DNA of 62,572 nt from Bacteroidaceae bacterium (GCA_017555825.1 JAFZFQ010000067.1:1-62572); one strand, 5' to 3'. Shown: positions 34,604 through 45,417, numbered from the stretch's first letter. A program made the numbers and translations. The notes: generated by a model from the sequence alone, not told the origin.

Positions 34604-35368
34604 TTAGCGGATTACAACCTTTTGAGACTTCACGTTGCGACCACCCTCAACCAAGGTATATACATATACACCTTTGGGAAGACGCTCGATAGCCACTTCA
34701 CCGTTGTTACCGTCGAGAGCTACAGAAGCTACACGAGCACCAACAATGTTTGTTACTACGAGGTTACGATCGGCAACAGCATCGAAGGCATAGTTGCACA
34801 CGAGGTTGGCACCACGTTGGTATACATTCATGTTGTTGTTAACACCGGCTTTGTTTACAGCAGCTACATACTTAGCATAGTCGAAGATAACTGTTACATA
34901 AGTCAAGTCATCTTCGTTTGCTTTATTTACCAACATATAGTCGGCCTTAATGTAAGCATCTTGATAGCCACCAAAGCTCTCTTGGTTAGACATAATCATG
35001 AAAGAAGTGTGGAAAGCACCACAGTCAGGGTTACCCTCGGCGTCTACATAGAAAGCGGGAGCTGTAGCAGTCTCACCGGCAACACATTGCCAAGTACACA
35101 AGCTAAGGCCATCACCAAAGCCCATACCCATCAAATCGGCGTATTTATTCTCATAGCTTTCGTATGACATAACAACCTCAACGTCGGTACCGGTGTTGTT
35201 TTTGAACTCAACGTGCCAAGGCATTTCACCTGCTTTTTCATCAAACTCGGTTACTTCAACAACAGCACCATCTTGAAGCACTTCACCTTTGTACATAAAT
35301 TGTACCGATTGTGCTTGTACGCTCACTGCAGCAACGGCAGCAGCAACAAAAAGTAAAATTTTCTTCAT
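34604..35368 (-). CDS. T9SS-sorted surface protein of unknown function
   Basis: This 254-residue protein has a signal peptide (MKKILLFVAAAVAAVSVQAQ) and a C-terminal T9SS type A sorting domain (NLVVTNIVGARVASVALDG to GGRNVKSQKVVIR). The middle part is beta-rich (MPWHVEFKNNTGTDVEVVMS) and contains two cysteines that are far apart (in LCTWQC and NPDCGAF) but no CxxC thioredoxin motif. I do not recognise the central domain. It sits 12 bases upstream of the T9SS Omp28 protein and 37 bases downstream of the Omp28 lipoprotein, so all three should be co-expressed. Confidence 0.82.
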   Translation of the reverse strand: MKKILLFVAAAVAAVSVQAQSVQFMYKGEVLQDGAVVEVTEFDEKAGEMPWHVEFKNNTGTDVEVVMSYESYENKYADLMGMGFGDGLSLCTWQCVAGETATAPAFYVDAEGNPDCGAFHTSFMIMSNQESFGGYQDAYIKADYMLVNKANEDDLTYVTVIFDYAKYVAAVNKAGVNNNMNVYQRGANLVCNYAFDAVADRNLVVTNIVGARVASVALDGNNGEVAIERLPKGVYVYTLVEGGRNVKSQKVVIR

Positions 35369-35405
35369 ATTATATCCTTTCTTAAATAATTTATATTCTC
35401 AATCA

Positions 35406-36236
35406 TTATTGAGCAATGAGTTTAGCCTCATTGCATTGCAATACGCGCTTGCTACCGTTTTCATATACAAATACTACCACGGCACAATTCTCGGCAACCC
35501 ACTTCTCATTGATAGTAGCGGTGCAAGTATATGTAGCCTTCTCGCCGGCAGGAAGCGACTCAATGCTTTCGCCCCAAGTGCCATTGGCAGCAGCACGGAA
35601 AACATGGTTGTGCTCATACTCCTCGTCAACAATGTCACCGGGCTTCAATTGCATACCGATAACATTCTCAACGATTTGCACTTGCAAGTTGAGGTCGGCA
35701 GGCATATTTTCGTAGGCCTCAACCTCGGTAGTAACAGTCATTTCACGAGTAGCATCGTCATAAACTACTGTGGGCAACACCTCGCAGCAAGGTTCCTTAC
35801 CAAGCTCGCCAATGGCATAAGTCATCCACTTCTCCTTGGTACGCACAGCCCAGTCTTCGCCTGTAAAGTGCTCGCGATTGAGCATGGCAGCGGGGTTGGC
35901 TTGCACACCAAAGTAGTTATAATAAGCAGTACCGTCGGCTGTAATAAAGTTTTGCTTGGCAAACTCACCTGTGGGCACAGCCAACATACCGGCGTGAATA
36001 CCAATCACCATTACGCGACCGGGATAGAACTCTTGTATCTCGTGTACGATGGCAGCTCCATCGGGACAGTTTACACATTTATGACCGGTAAACTCTTCGA
36101 TAAGCAAGCGTTGCACACGCTCGCCACCTTGAGATTCTACCTCAATGTAACGGTCGTTTTCGGGGATAACATCACACGACACGAAAGCGGCCAATACAAA
36201 AACAAATGCTATAATATTTAATAATGTGCGTTTCAT
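35406..36236 (-). CDS. Omp28-related lipoprotein with CVNC thioredoxin-like motif
   Basis: The 276-residue protein has a lipoprotein signal (lipidated Cys at 21, AAFVSCDVIP), so it is membrane anchored. The Omp28-type thioredoxin-fold domain begins at about residue 43; its active site is Cys54-x-x-Cys57 in LLIEEFTGHKCVNCPDG, and the cis-proline stretch is GVQANPAAMLNRE. It keeps the pattern of P. gingivalis Omp28 relatives. The C-terminal half is beta-rich. It follows the DUF6029 barrel gene by 6 bases. A role as a thiol oxidoreductase or chaperone in the envelope is plausible but not shown. Confidence 0.85.
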   Translation of the reverse strand: MKRTLLNIIAFVFVLAAFVSCDVIPENDRYIEVESQGGERVQRLLIEEFTGHKCVNCPDGAAIVHEIQEFYPGRVMVIGIHAGMLAVPTGEFAKQNFITADGTAYYNYFGVQANPAAMLNREHFTGEDWAVRTKEKWMTYAIGELGKEPCCEVLPTVVYDDATREMTVTTEVEAYENMPADLNLQVQIVENVIGMQLKPGDIVDEEYEHNHVFRAAANGTWGESIESLPAGEKATYTCTATINEKWVAENCAVVVFVYENGSKRVLQCNEAKLIAQ

Positions 36237-36242
36237 ACTTTA

Positions 36243-37904
36243 TTAGAAGTTGTAAGAGTAAGAAATTTGAACACCACGGGTTGCGGGGATGTAGCGGCAA
36301 ACACCACCGGCGCAGTTATAACCGGCACGTGTGCGCACATAACCAGCTTGCAAGCGGTGCGAACCCAAAGTACCTGTAACAAGTGCTTGATAGTAGTGAA
36401 TATTGGTCTCGCCAACGTTCCACATATCGGCCACAGTAAACATCAAGTAGGGCAATACCGACACCTCTACGAGACCATACAACCAGTCGCCTTGGTCTTG
36501 CTTGGTATTGAGGTATTGCAACTCCATACGAGCTGTTACAGTCTTGCTTATTTGATATTTACCATCGAGCACTACGATGTGCGAGTCGATCATACCACCC
36601 TCACCCTCGATTACCGACTTGTTGTACTTTTGGAACATATACATAGCCGACAACTTAAAGTCCTTGGTAAGCTTCTTGCTAATCTCGATACCTGCCTCGG
36701 CATAGAACAAGTCGCCCATACCGAAGAAAGGTGATTCATAACCATTAGAACCCATCACACCATATTTGCCTGCGGGAGCATTGCTCAACGTACCGTCGAC
36801 AAAGTTGCGCTCGATATCATAGATGAGCGAACCACGCAACACGAGGTCGGTACCATACTTACCGCCCAAGAAAGTCTTGCGAGGGAACTTGTAGCGGAAC
36901 TCGCCTTGGAATGCCCATTCGCCCATCAACTGTGTTGCATAGGGATAGAGAGCAGCCAACGCGTATGTGTGTTGGTATGAGAAAGCGGGCAAATAGTTGA
37001 TGTAGCACGATGACGAAACGGGGTCGGCACTACGCTCGGTGCGGAAGGCAAAGTTGTCGCTACGCTTGGCTTGTACAAAGAAGCTCAAACCCTTTTGCGA
37101 ATAAGAAGCCGACAACATAGCCACTTGACCGGGCTTGTAGATATAACCATTGCTGGCTGTGGGGTCATTGGCTTTATAGGCATACTCGGCCAAGAGATCG
37201 AAGCCACCGGCACCAAGTTTAAAGCGGGCGTCGAAAGCACCTACATTCTCAGGAAGGTTGAGACGGTATTGAGGTGTTGCATAGATAACCTCATCGCCCT
37301 CATGACGCGACACATACGATGCACCCAACATCATGCGGATGTTGTTCTCGGCAAGAGGCTTAAGCCACTCTTCAAAGCCGAGCTCTACATCGGCTCCCAT
37401 AATGGCAGCATCGGTCCACTCCCAATAATGACGTTGAATACCGGCAAGAGCTTTCAAACGCACACCGGGGATAATAGAAGTCTTAACGCGACCACCCAGG
37501 ATAGCGTTATCGACACCCAACGAGCGCTCTTCATAACCATAGAGGACAAAGCCACTACCAAATTGCTCATAGAACGTACCGGCAGTAATCTCGGTCTTGG
37601 CCACATTACCTGTTACAAAGAAGTGAGGCACACCCCAGCCCTTAAACGCGTCTTCAAAACCAGGGAGAGGGAATTCCAAAAACTCCGCACGCAAACCAGC
37701 CGAAATGTATTGGCTGTGTACGTTCAATGTAAGATAGGTATTGGTGTTAAAATCACCGGTATACTCTGTTCCGATAACATCGTCCTGTTGAGGCACGAGC
37801 ATGTCGCTCTGTATACTACCGGTAACAGTAGCCGTGCCCAAGTCAACGGCATACATACCGAGACTTGCGCACGCCATCAATGCGAGTGCTATGTGTTTTT
37901 TCAT
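36243..37904 (-). CDS. DUF6029-like outer-membrane beta-barrel protein
   Basis: A 553-residue protein with a signal peptide (MKKHIALALMACASLGMYAV) and alternating amphipathic strands throughout, ending in aromatic residues (GVQISYSYNF), as expected of an outer-membrane barrel. The region EQFGSGFVLYGYEERSLGVDNAILGGRV and the overall layout match what is annotated as DUF6029 in Bacteroidota. Two cysteines near the C-terminus (NCAGGVCRY) are unusual for a barrel and could form a loop disulphide. It lies between the tlpA-like and Omp28 lipoprotein genes in one operon. Function is unknown; a channel or docking partner for the Omp28-type proteins is a guess from context. Confidence 0.8.
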   Translation of the reverse strand: MKKHIALALMACASLGMYAVDLGTATVTGSIQSDMLVPQQDDVIGTEYTGDFNTNTYLTLNVHSQYISAGLRAEFLEFPLPGFEDAFKGWGVPHFFVTGNVAKTEITAGTFYEQFGSGFVLYGYEERSLGVDNAILGGRVKTSIIPGVRLKALAGIQRHYWEWTDAAIMGADVELGFEEWLKPLAENNIRMMLGASYVSRHEGDEVIYATPQYRLNLPENVGAFDARFKLGAGGFDLLAEYAYKANDPTASNGYIYKPGQVAMLSASYSQKGLSFFVQAKRSDNFAFRTERSADPVSSSCYINYLPAFSYQHTYALAALYPYATQLMGEWAFQGEFRYKFPRKTFLGGKYGTDLVLRGSLIYDIERNFVDGTLSNAPAGKYGVMGSNGYESPFFGMGDLFYAEAGIEISKKLTKDFKLSAMYMFQKYNKSVIEGEGGMIDSHIVVLDGKYQISKTVTARMELQYLNTKQDQGDWLYGLVEVSVLPYLMFTVADMWNVGETNIHYYQALVTGTLGSHRLQAGYVRTRAGYNCAGGVCRYIPATRGVQISYSYNF

Positions 37905-37936
37905 AGACTATTTTTCTCTTCTTGTAATATTATAGA

Positions 37937-38422
37937 TTATTTTTTGAGCAAAGCTCTTACAGCCTCAATGAGGTGCTCCTCAGAACCGTCGGTGTATTGA
38001 GTACGAGTCTCAACAATATTGTTCTTGCCGTCGATGATAAACACAGTGGGAACCATGTTTACACCCATAGCACGCTTGAAGTCACCATTGGGGTCGAGCA
38101 ACACTTGATACTCATAACCTTTGCTGTTTACAAGAGGTTTCACTTTTGACTCATCTTGAGCCTTGTCGATAGAAACGGCAATAAGTTTTACGCCAGTCTC
38201 ATCTTGCCAGTCGGCATACACCTCGTTTACTGCATCGAGCTCACGCAAACAGGGCTTGCACCATGTAGCAAAGAAGCTGATAATGTAGGGCTTGCCACCG
38301 TTATTCAACTTAGAAGTATCGACACGTTTGCCATCGATATCTTTCAATTGTACAGAAGGAAGTTCAGCAAATGCCGATACACTCAAAAACAATGCCACTA
38401 CGGCCAACAAAAATTTTTTCAT
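37937..38422 (-). CDS. TlpA-family periplasmic thioredoxin-like protein
   Basis: This 161-residue protein has a signal peptide (MKKFLLAVVALFLSVSAFAE) and a redoxin domain with the active site Cys55-Lys-Pro-Cys58 in SFFATWCKPCLREL. The cis-proline lies in VNMVPTVFIID. The family reduces or isomerises disulphides in the periplasm and is kept reduced by DsbD or CcdA. It is the first gene of the operon that continues through DUF6029, Omp28 and T9SS cargo genes towards dsbD, so a DsbD-to-TlpA electron path is plausible. Confidence 0.92.
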   Translation of the reverse strand: MKKFLLAVVALFLSVSAFAELPSVQLKDIDGKRVDTSKLNNGGKPYIISFFATWCKPCLRELDAVNEVYADWQDETGVKLIAVSIDKAQDESKVKPLVNSKGYEYQVLLDPNGDFKRAMGVNMVPTVFIIDGKNNIVETRTQYTDGSEEHLIEAVRALLKK

Positions 38423-38580
38423 AACAATGTGTTTATTTCATTAATATTAATTACTATTTCTTTGACATTAAGACTCAAAACCAACAAGATGGTTTAATCG
38501 ACTTAATAAAACTCACAAATCAAAAGCAAACTCTCTCTTTCAACGTTATTAAAAAACTGCCAAAAGCCACTTTCTCAGTG

Positions 38581-38588
38581 CAAAGATA
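38581..38588 (-). promoter_or_regulatory. -7 box for the tlpA-led operon
   Basis: The minus strand reads TATCTTTG, an exact -7 match, with TTTG 22 bases further up (38611-38614), slightly wider than usual. The predicted leader is about 150 bases; I see no recognisable riboswitch in it. Confidence 0.55.
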
Positions 38589-38664
38589 AGAAAAGTCTCT
38601 TACAACAACGCAAAGATTATGCAATTTTATTATTTATTAAACTACAAAACAGCCCCATTACACA

Positions 38665-39873
38665 CTACTGCGCCGAATGTGCATCCTGATAGGTTTTGGC
38701 CAATCCGCCCTCGGCAGTCTCCTTATAAAGACTTGGCAAGTCATGACCGGTCTCGCGCATAGCACTCACAACATTGTCAAATGGCACACGGTGGCGACCG
38801 TCGGAAAACATAGCAAATGCACCCGCATCATAGGCTCGCGTTGCAGCAAAGGCATTGCGCTCAATACAAGGTATTTGCACCAATCCACACACCGGATCGC
38901 AAGTGAGTCCGAGGTGGTGCTCCAAACCCATCTCGGCAGCATATTCAATCTGCGAAATAGAGCCACCCGAGAGCTGACACGAAGCTGCAGCCGCCATAGC
39001 ACACGCCACACCAATCTCTCCTTGACAGCCCACCTGTGCTCCCGAAATAGAGGCATTGTTCTTGACTACATTACCAAAGAGACCCGCTGTAGCCAAAGCT
39101 CGCAAGATGCGCGAGTCGGGAAGATGAAACTGCTCCTTCATATAATAAAGCACCGCCGGCAATACGCCACACGAGCCACATGTGGGGGCTGTAACAATAG
39201 TACCACCCGAAGCGTTTTCTTCGATCACAGCCAGCGCAAACGAGTACATCAAACCACGATTATATAGCTGTTTTACAGAGTTTTGCGCATGTATATAGTA
39301 ATCACCGGCTTTGCGGCGCACACCAAGCCCACCAGGCAGTACACCCTCGGCATCAAGACCCCGCTTGATGGCCTCTTGCATCACGCGCCACACCTCGGCA
39401 AGATACTCCCATATTCCGGCTCCCTCGCAGTGCTCTACATACTCCCAAAAGCTATATCCACGCTCCTGACACCACTCCAATATTTCGCGTATTGTTGTTT
39501 TGTCATACAGCGCTACATCCTCATGCACATCGTCACTCAACGCGCCACCTCCTACACTGAAGGTAGTCCATGAGCGCAGTACAGCACCTTGCTCGTCGTA
39601 TGCTTCAAACTTCATGCCATTGGGATGCTCGGCCAGCACCTCTTGAGGACGCCATTCGATGGTCATTGGCGCCGCCTTCGACAAGACATCGGTAATAGCA
39701 GCATCGGTCAAGTGACCACGACCTGTAGCCGCAAGGCTACCATACAAAGTAACCTTATAAGACGACGCATCGGGAGTAAGATTCAAAAACTCTTGCGCCG
39801 CACGACGGGGCGCCATGGTGTGACTACTCGATGGGCCACAACCAATTCTATATATATTTTTTATCGATTCCAT
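38665..39873 (-). CDS. sdaA: L-serine ammonia-lyase, iron-sulfur type
   Basis: The enzyme deaminates L-serine to pyruvate. The start at 39873 (MESIKNIYRIGCGPSSSHTM) is chosen because the promoter box at 39897-39904 excludes the longer frame. The 402-residue single-chain protein has the beta-type substrate domain with GCGPSSSHTMAPRRAA and the alpha domain with APTCGSCGVLPAVLYY, ISGAQVGCQGEIGVACA and LTCDPVCGLVQIPCIERN, which supply the cysteines for the 4Fe-4S cluster. It is oxygen-labile in character, fitting an anaerobe. It diverges from the Wza-like gene. Confidence 0.95.
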   Translation of the reverse strand: MESIKNIYRIGCGPSSSHTMAPRRAAQEFLNLTPDASSYKVTLYGSLAATGRGHLTDAAITDVLSKAAPMTIEWRPQEVLAEHPNGMKFEAYDEQGAVLRSWTTFSVGGGALSDDVHEDVALYDKTTIREILEWCQERGYSFWEYVEHCEGAGIWEYLAEVWRVMQEAIKRGLDAEGVLPGGLGVRRKAGDYYIHAQNSVKQLYNRGLMYSFALAVIEENASGGTIVTAPTCGSCGVLPAVLYYMKEQFHLPDSRILRALATAGLFGNVVKNNASISGAQVGCQGEIGVACAMAAAASCQLSGGSISQIEYAAEMGLEHHLGLTCDPVCGLVQIPCIERNAFAATRAYDAGAFAMFSDGRHRVPFDNVVSAMRETGHDLPSLYKETAEGGLAKTYQDAHSAQ

Positions 39874-39896
39874 ATACACTATACTGATATTTGCGA

Positions 39897-39904
39897 CAAA
39901 GGTA
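39897..39904 (-). promoter_or_regulatory. -7 box for sdaA
   Basis: The minus strand reads TACCTTTG, an exact -7 match, 24 bases upstream of the ATG at 39873. It decides the start codon. Confidence 0.6.
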
Positions 39905-39996
39905 GAAATAATCAATATAAATTCACAACAAGAAGACTCACAAATAGAGAGTCATGAATAAAATTACGTCTTATTTACAAATATACAAACATAAAT

Positions 39997-40028
39997 ATTG
40001 TATACATAAAATATAAATATTACCTTTG
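39997..40028 (+). promoter_or_regulatory. Promoter of the Wza/Wzc pair
   Basis: ATTG (39997-40000) is followed after 20 bases by TACCTTTG (40021-40028), a good Bacteroidota promoter, giving a leader of about 30 bases before the Wza-like ATG. Confidence 0.65.
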
Positions 40029-40062
40029 CCCCAATCTAAGCATTTTCCAAATCATAATGATT

Positions 40063-40875
40063 ATGAAAAAATCGATATTACTTATAAGCATGTTTGCGTT
40101 GTTGCTGACAACATCATGCGAGCTATCAAAGAAAGTACCCTACATGCAACAAATCGACGAAGTACCTATTGAGGTATTTACAGAAGCGCCGGTTGTTGCC
40201 GAGCAGATAATTCGCCCCGGTGACTTGCTGGACATCACCGTCATGGCTACCGACCGTACATCTGTACAGCCCTTCAACCGCCGCGTGGTAGATGTGATGA
40301 CCGTACGTTCATCTACATCATACGGTCAAGAGGAGCTCAACTACTATCTTGTAGACAACAGTGGTTGTATCGATATGCCCGTGCTCGGTCGCATCAAGGT
40401 TCAAGGCATGACCAAGAGTGAGCTTGAGGAGTATGTTCGCCAACAAATTTACCCCAAATACATCCACGAAGTACCCTCAGTAACTGTACGCTTTGAGAAC
40501 TTCCGTATTTCGGTAATCGGCGATGTAGTAAGACCCGGCTCATACACCATCCCCAACGAGCGCGTAAACCTTCTTGAAGCCATCGCATTGGCAGGCGACC
40601 TCCAAATCACCGGTCGTCGTGACAATGTATTGCTCGTGCGCATCAACGCCGACGGCTCGCGCACAACAGCTCGCATCGACCTCAACGACAAGGAGCTCAT
40701 CATGTCGCCCTACTTCTACTTGCAACAAAACGACATTATATATGTAGAGCCCAACCAATCGAAGGCAGCCAACGCATATTCAGTACCCCCCACAGCGTCT
40801 ATCGCCATCAGCGCCACCAGCGTTGCATTGTCGGCAGCATCGCTTATCATCACCATCTTGACATACTCAAAATAA
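40063..40875 (+). CDS. Polysaccharide export lipoprotein, Wza-like
   Basis: The 270-residue protein begins MKKSILLISMFALLLTTSCE with a lipobox (TTSC); an ATG two codons earlier is also possible. A poly-export domain (IIRPGDLLDITVMATDRTSV to IDMPVLGRIKVQG) is followed by one SLBB domain (RISVIGDVVRPGSYTIPNER with VNLLEAIALAGDL). A short hydrophobic C-terminal segment (ASIAISATSVALSAASLIIT) would be the outer-membrane helix. It forms the outer-membrane exit channel for capsular or exopolysaccharide and works with the Wzc-like kinase encoded 6 bases downstream. Confidence 0.92.
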   Translation: MKKSILLISMFALLLTTSCELSKKVPYMQQIDEVPIEVFTEAPVVAEQIIRPGDLLDITVMATDRTSVQPFNRRVVDVMTVRSSTSYGQEELNYYLVDNSGCIDMPVLGRIKVQGMTKSELEEYVRQQIYPKYIHEVPSVTVRFENFRISVIGDVVRPGSYTIPNERVNLLEAIALAGDLQITGRRDNVLLVRINADGSRTTARIDLNDKELIMSPYFYLQQNDIIYVEPNQSKAANAYSVPPTASIAISATSVALSAASLIITILTYSK

Positions 40876-40881
40876 CAAATA

Positions 40882-43311
40882 ATGGAAAATATAAACTTAA
40901 ACAACACAAACGATCAAAGCGAGGAACAAGGCTTTGACATCACATTATTTCTTCTTGAGTGCCTCTCTAAATGGAAATGGTTTGCATTGAGCATTTTCAT
41001 TGTGTTAGGCTTGGCGGGTTTTTACATCTTGTGCCAAGTACCCCAATATAAGGTAGATTCGCTCATACTCGTAATAGACAAGTGGTCGAAGAGCCAAGGC
41101 GACGTATTGACACAAAGCTTGGGTCTCACCGCCGGTGCCGACAACGTCATCACCGAGATGCAAATCATGCGCTCGCGCACCATTACCAAAAAGATTGTCG
41201 ACGACCTCGACTTGCACACATCATACTTCTACAAGGGCAAGTTGCGCAATGCTCCTTTGTACAACAACACACCAATCGTCGTAAGACCCGACTCTACTAC
41301 CGACCTCAACTTGTTGCAGACCGATATTAACCTCTCTATTACACGTCCTACCGACAAGAACGCCTACAACATCGAGGGTAAATACTTTGTAAATACCACC
41401 AGCGCCGATCCCGAAGAGAAGGAAATCGACCTCACCGACATAGAATTGCCCTATACACTCTACCTGCCCACAGTAGGTACATTTGTCATTGAGCAAGTAA
41501 TAGGTTACGAGCCTCTCGACAAGACTTTGATGGTGAATATAAGCAACCCCAACTTGGTTGCCTACCACCTCTCGGGCGAAATTCAACTTGCACAATACGA
41601 CAAGATGACGCTGTTGATAACAGCCTCATACACAACACCCATACCTCAAAAGGGTATCGACATCATCAATCGTATGGTGTACTACTACAACGAAGAGGGT
41701 GTTGCCGAGAAAAACTTGGCTACTACCAACACCGAGTTGTTCATCACCAACCGCCTTGTATCTATACAACAAGAGTTGTCGGATGTTGAAGAGAACGTAG
41801 AGCAATATCGCACACAACGCGGTCTTACCGACCTTTCGTCTGAGGCCGAGATATATCTCAAACAAACAAGCGAGTCGGACAAAGAGCAAAGCCGCCTCGA
41901 TGTACAATTGAGCCTTATCGAATATGTAGAGAATTTCTTGGGCGACCCTGCCAACCTCTATGCTCCCATACCCATCTTGGGTATAAACGAGGGTGGCTTG
42001 AGCACACTCATTACCGAATACAACAAGGCCATTGCCGAGCGCGAGAGACTCTTGAACTCGTCGAGCGAGAACAACCCCGTTATCAAGGAGATTTCGCAAA
42101 ACATCTTGGCTCTCAAGAGCACAGTATTGCAAGGTATCGCCTCTACTCGCAAGAGCATTGAGTTGAGCAAGAAAGACATTGCTCGCCAAGATGCCGAGAA
42201 CGAGCGCAAGATACGCAACGTGCCGCAATATGAGCGCGAGCTCACCGACATCATGCGTCAACAACGCATCAAAGAGAACCTCTATGTATTCTTGTTGGAG
42301 AAGCGCGAGGAGAATGCTTTGGCTCAAACCTTGGCTGTAGGCGATGCTCGCATCGTTGATGAGCCCACAACACTGCCCTACCCCGTAGCTCCCAAGAAGG
42401 CACAAATAGCACTCATTGCTCTTGTATTGGGTATGATAATTCCTGCCGGCGTTATCTATGTCAAGGGTTTGATATTCCCCTCATTCCACGACAAGACAGA
42501 GTTGGAGAAGATGACAAACATCCCTGTGCTTGCCGAGTTGCCCAAGTGCGACAAAGACGAGTTCTTTGTTGTCAAGGAGAAGAGCAACAATACTGCATCG
42601 GAGTTGTTCCGTCTGTTGCGCAACAACTTGCAATTTACACTCACATCGCCCGATAAGAAGGTTATCATGGTAACATCGTCGGTAAGTGGTGAGGGTAAGA
42701 CATTCGTATCGTCAAACCTTGCCTTAGCCTATGCCCACACTGGCAAGAAGGTGCTCATCATAGGTCTCGACATACGTCGCCCCATGGCAGCTATTCACTT
42801 CGGATATGACAACAAGAAGGGTATAACAAACTACCTTTCGTCGCAAGAATCTGACTACAACACCATCATCCATCCCACCAAGGTGAAGAATCTCGACATC
42901 ATACCCGGCGGACCCGTGCCTCCCAACCCCAACGAGTTGCTGCTCACCAACAAACTCGATGAGTTGTTTGCCGAGATGCGCAACCGTTATGATGTTATTA
43001 TTGTCGACTCGGCTCCCGTGGGCATGGTATCAGACTCATTCTTGCTCGACCGTGTTATCGACACCACCTTGTTCGTAACAAGATCTAAGTATACTTCTAA
43101 GAGTCACGTCAAGGCCATTAACACACTTGCATCAACACATCGCTTGAAGTCGTTGTACCTCTGCGTCAATGCAGTAGACATGACTACTCGCACATACTCA
43201 TACCGTCGCTACGGATATGGCTACGGTTATGGTTACGGCAGCTATGGCTATGGTGAAGAGAACAACAAAACAAAGAAAAGCAAGAAGTTTCCTTTCATGA
43301 AGGAGAAGTAA
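40882..43311 (+). CDS. Polysaccharide co-polymerase with tyrosine autokinase domain, Wzc-like
   Basis: This 809-residue inner-membrane protein regulates export and chain length. Two membrane segments (about residues 32-52 and 508-528) flank a large periplasmic coiled-coil region rich in Glu and Gln. The cytoplasmic BY-kinase domain has the P-loop VTSSVSGEGKTFVSSNLALA (about 597-616), the Walker A-prime IIGLDIRRPM and Walker B-like IVDSAPVGMVSD. The C-terminal tail carries a dense tyrosine cluster (YSYRRYGYGYGYGYGSYGYG), the usual autophosphorylation site. It pairs with the Wza-like gene, but no glycosyltransferases, flippase or polymerase follow. Confidence 0.94.
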   Translation: MENINLNNTNDQSEEQGFDITLFLLECLSKWKWFALSIFIVLGLAGFYILCQVPQYKVDSLILVIDKWSKSQGDVLTQSLGLTAGADNVITEMQIMRSRTITKKIVDDLDLHTSYFYKGKLRNAPLYNNTPIVVRPDSTTDLNLLQTDINLSITRPTDKNAYNIEGKYFVNTTSADPEEKEIDLTDIELPYTLYLPTVGTFVIEQVIGYEPLDKTLMVNISNPNLVAYHLSGEIQLAQYDKMTLLITASYTTPIPQKGIDIINRMVYYYNEEGVAEKNLATTNTELFITNRLVSIQQELSDVEENVEQYRTQRGLTDLSSEAEIYLKQTSESDKEQSRLDVQLSLIEYVENFLGDPANLYAPIPILGINEGGLSTLITEYNKAIAERERLLNSSSENNPVIKEISQNILALKSTVLQGIASTRKSIELSKKDIARQDAENERKIRNVPQYERELTDIMRQQRIKENLYVFLLEKREENALAQTLAVGDARIVDEPTTLPYPVAPKKAQIALIALVLGMIIPAGVIYVKGLIFPSFHDKTELEKMTNIPVLAELPKCDKDEFFVVKEKSNNTASELFRLLRNNLQFTLTSPDKKVIMVTSSVSGEGKTFVSSNLALAYAHTGKKVLIIGLDIRRPMAAIHFGYDNKKGITNYLSSQESDYNTIIHPTKVKNLDIIPGGPVPPNPNELLLTNKLDELFAEMRNRYDVIIVDSAPVGMVSDSFLLDRVIDTTLFVTRSKYTSKSHVKAINTLASTHRLKSLYLCVNAVDMTTRTYSYRRYGYGYGYGYGSYGYGEENNKTKKSKKFPFMKEK

Positions 43312-43330
43312 AAACGACTATCACAATATC

Positions 43331-43370
43331 CCCCTCGGCGCATGAAATATGCGTCGAGGGGCTTGTTTTT
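43331..43370 (+). terminator. Terminator of the Wza/Wzc pair
   Basis: A 13-base stem (CCCCTCGGCGCAT with one wobble pair) and loop GAAAT are followed by CTTGTTTTT. Confidence 0.82.
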
Positions 43371-43377
43371 GCTATAG

Positions 43378-45018
<1,641 letters not shown>

Positions 45019-45040
45019 CCTATAATTATATAACAACACT

Positions 45041-45334
45041 ATGGTAAAGCATATTGTACTTTTCAAGCTCAACGTTGAGGAGCCCGAGCGCTCACAACTC
45101 ATCAACGATTTTTGCAACGCTATCATGGCATTGCCCCAACACATCGACGTGATACGCCACATCGAGGTGTCGCGCAATATCAACCCCGCCGAGCAATACG
45201 ATATAGCCCTCAACTCAACATTCGACACACTTGCCGATGTAGCCACCTACGCCACTCACCCCGAGCACGTAGCCGCTGCCGGCTTGCTCAAAGGCAAGGT
45301 TGCCTCACGCGCCTGTGTCGACTACGAAATCTAA
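45041..45334 (+). CDS. Dabb family (stress-responsive alpha/beta barrel) protein
   Basis: A 97-residue protein with the Dabb pattern: MVKHIVLFKLNVEEPERSQL, a mid-protein IRHIEVSRNINPAEQYDIAL, and the C-terminal TYATHPEHVAAAGLLKGKVA. Such proteins form small dimeric ferredoxin-like barrels of mostly unknown role. It follows the ABC-F gene by 22 bases and ends at a terminator, so the two are probably co-transcribed. Confidence 0.85.
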   Translation: MVKHIVLFKLNVEEPERSQLINDFCNAIMALPQHIDVIRHIEVSRNINPAEQYDIALNSTFDTLADVATYATHPEHVAAAGLLKGKVASRACVDYEI

Positions 45335-45364
45335 TAGGCACACACACCCAAGCAACTCTATTTC

Positions 45365-45396
45365 ACCTCCTATCCAATGCGATAGGAGGTTTTTTT
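45365..45396 (+). terminator. Terminator after the Dabb gene
   Basis: A 10-base perfect stem (ACCTCCTATC with GATAGGAGGT) and a 6-base loop are followed by TTTTTT. Confidence 0.9.
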
Positions 45397-45417
45397 ATAC
45401 TTTTTTTTCGTATTATT

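Noticed and set aside
41626..42405. Long minus-strand frame opposite the Wzc-like gene
   Set aside because: It mirrors the codon pattern of the real gene and has no recognisable domain.
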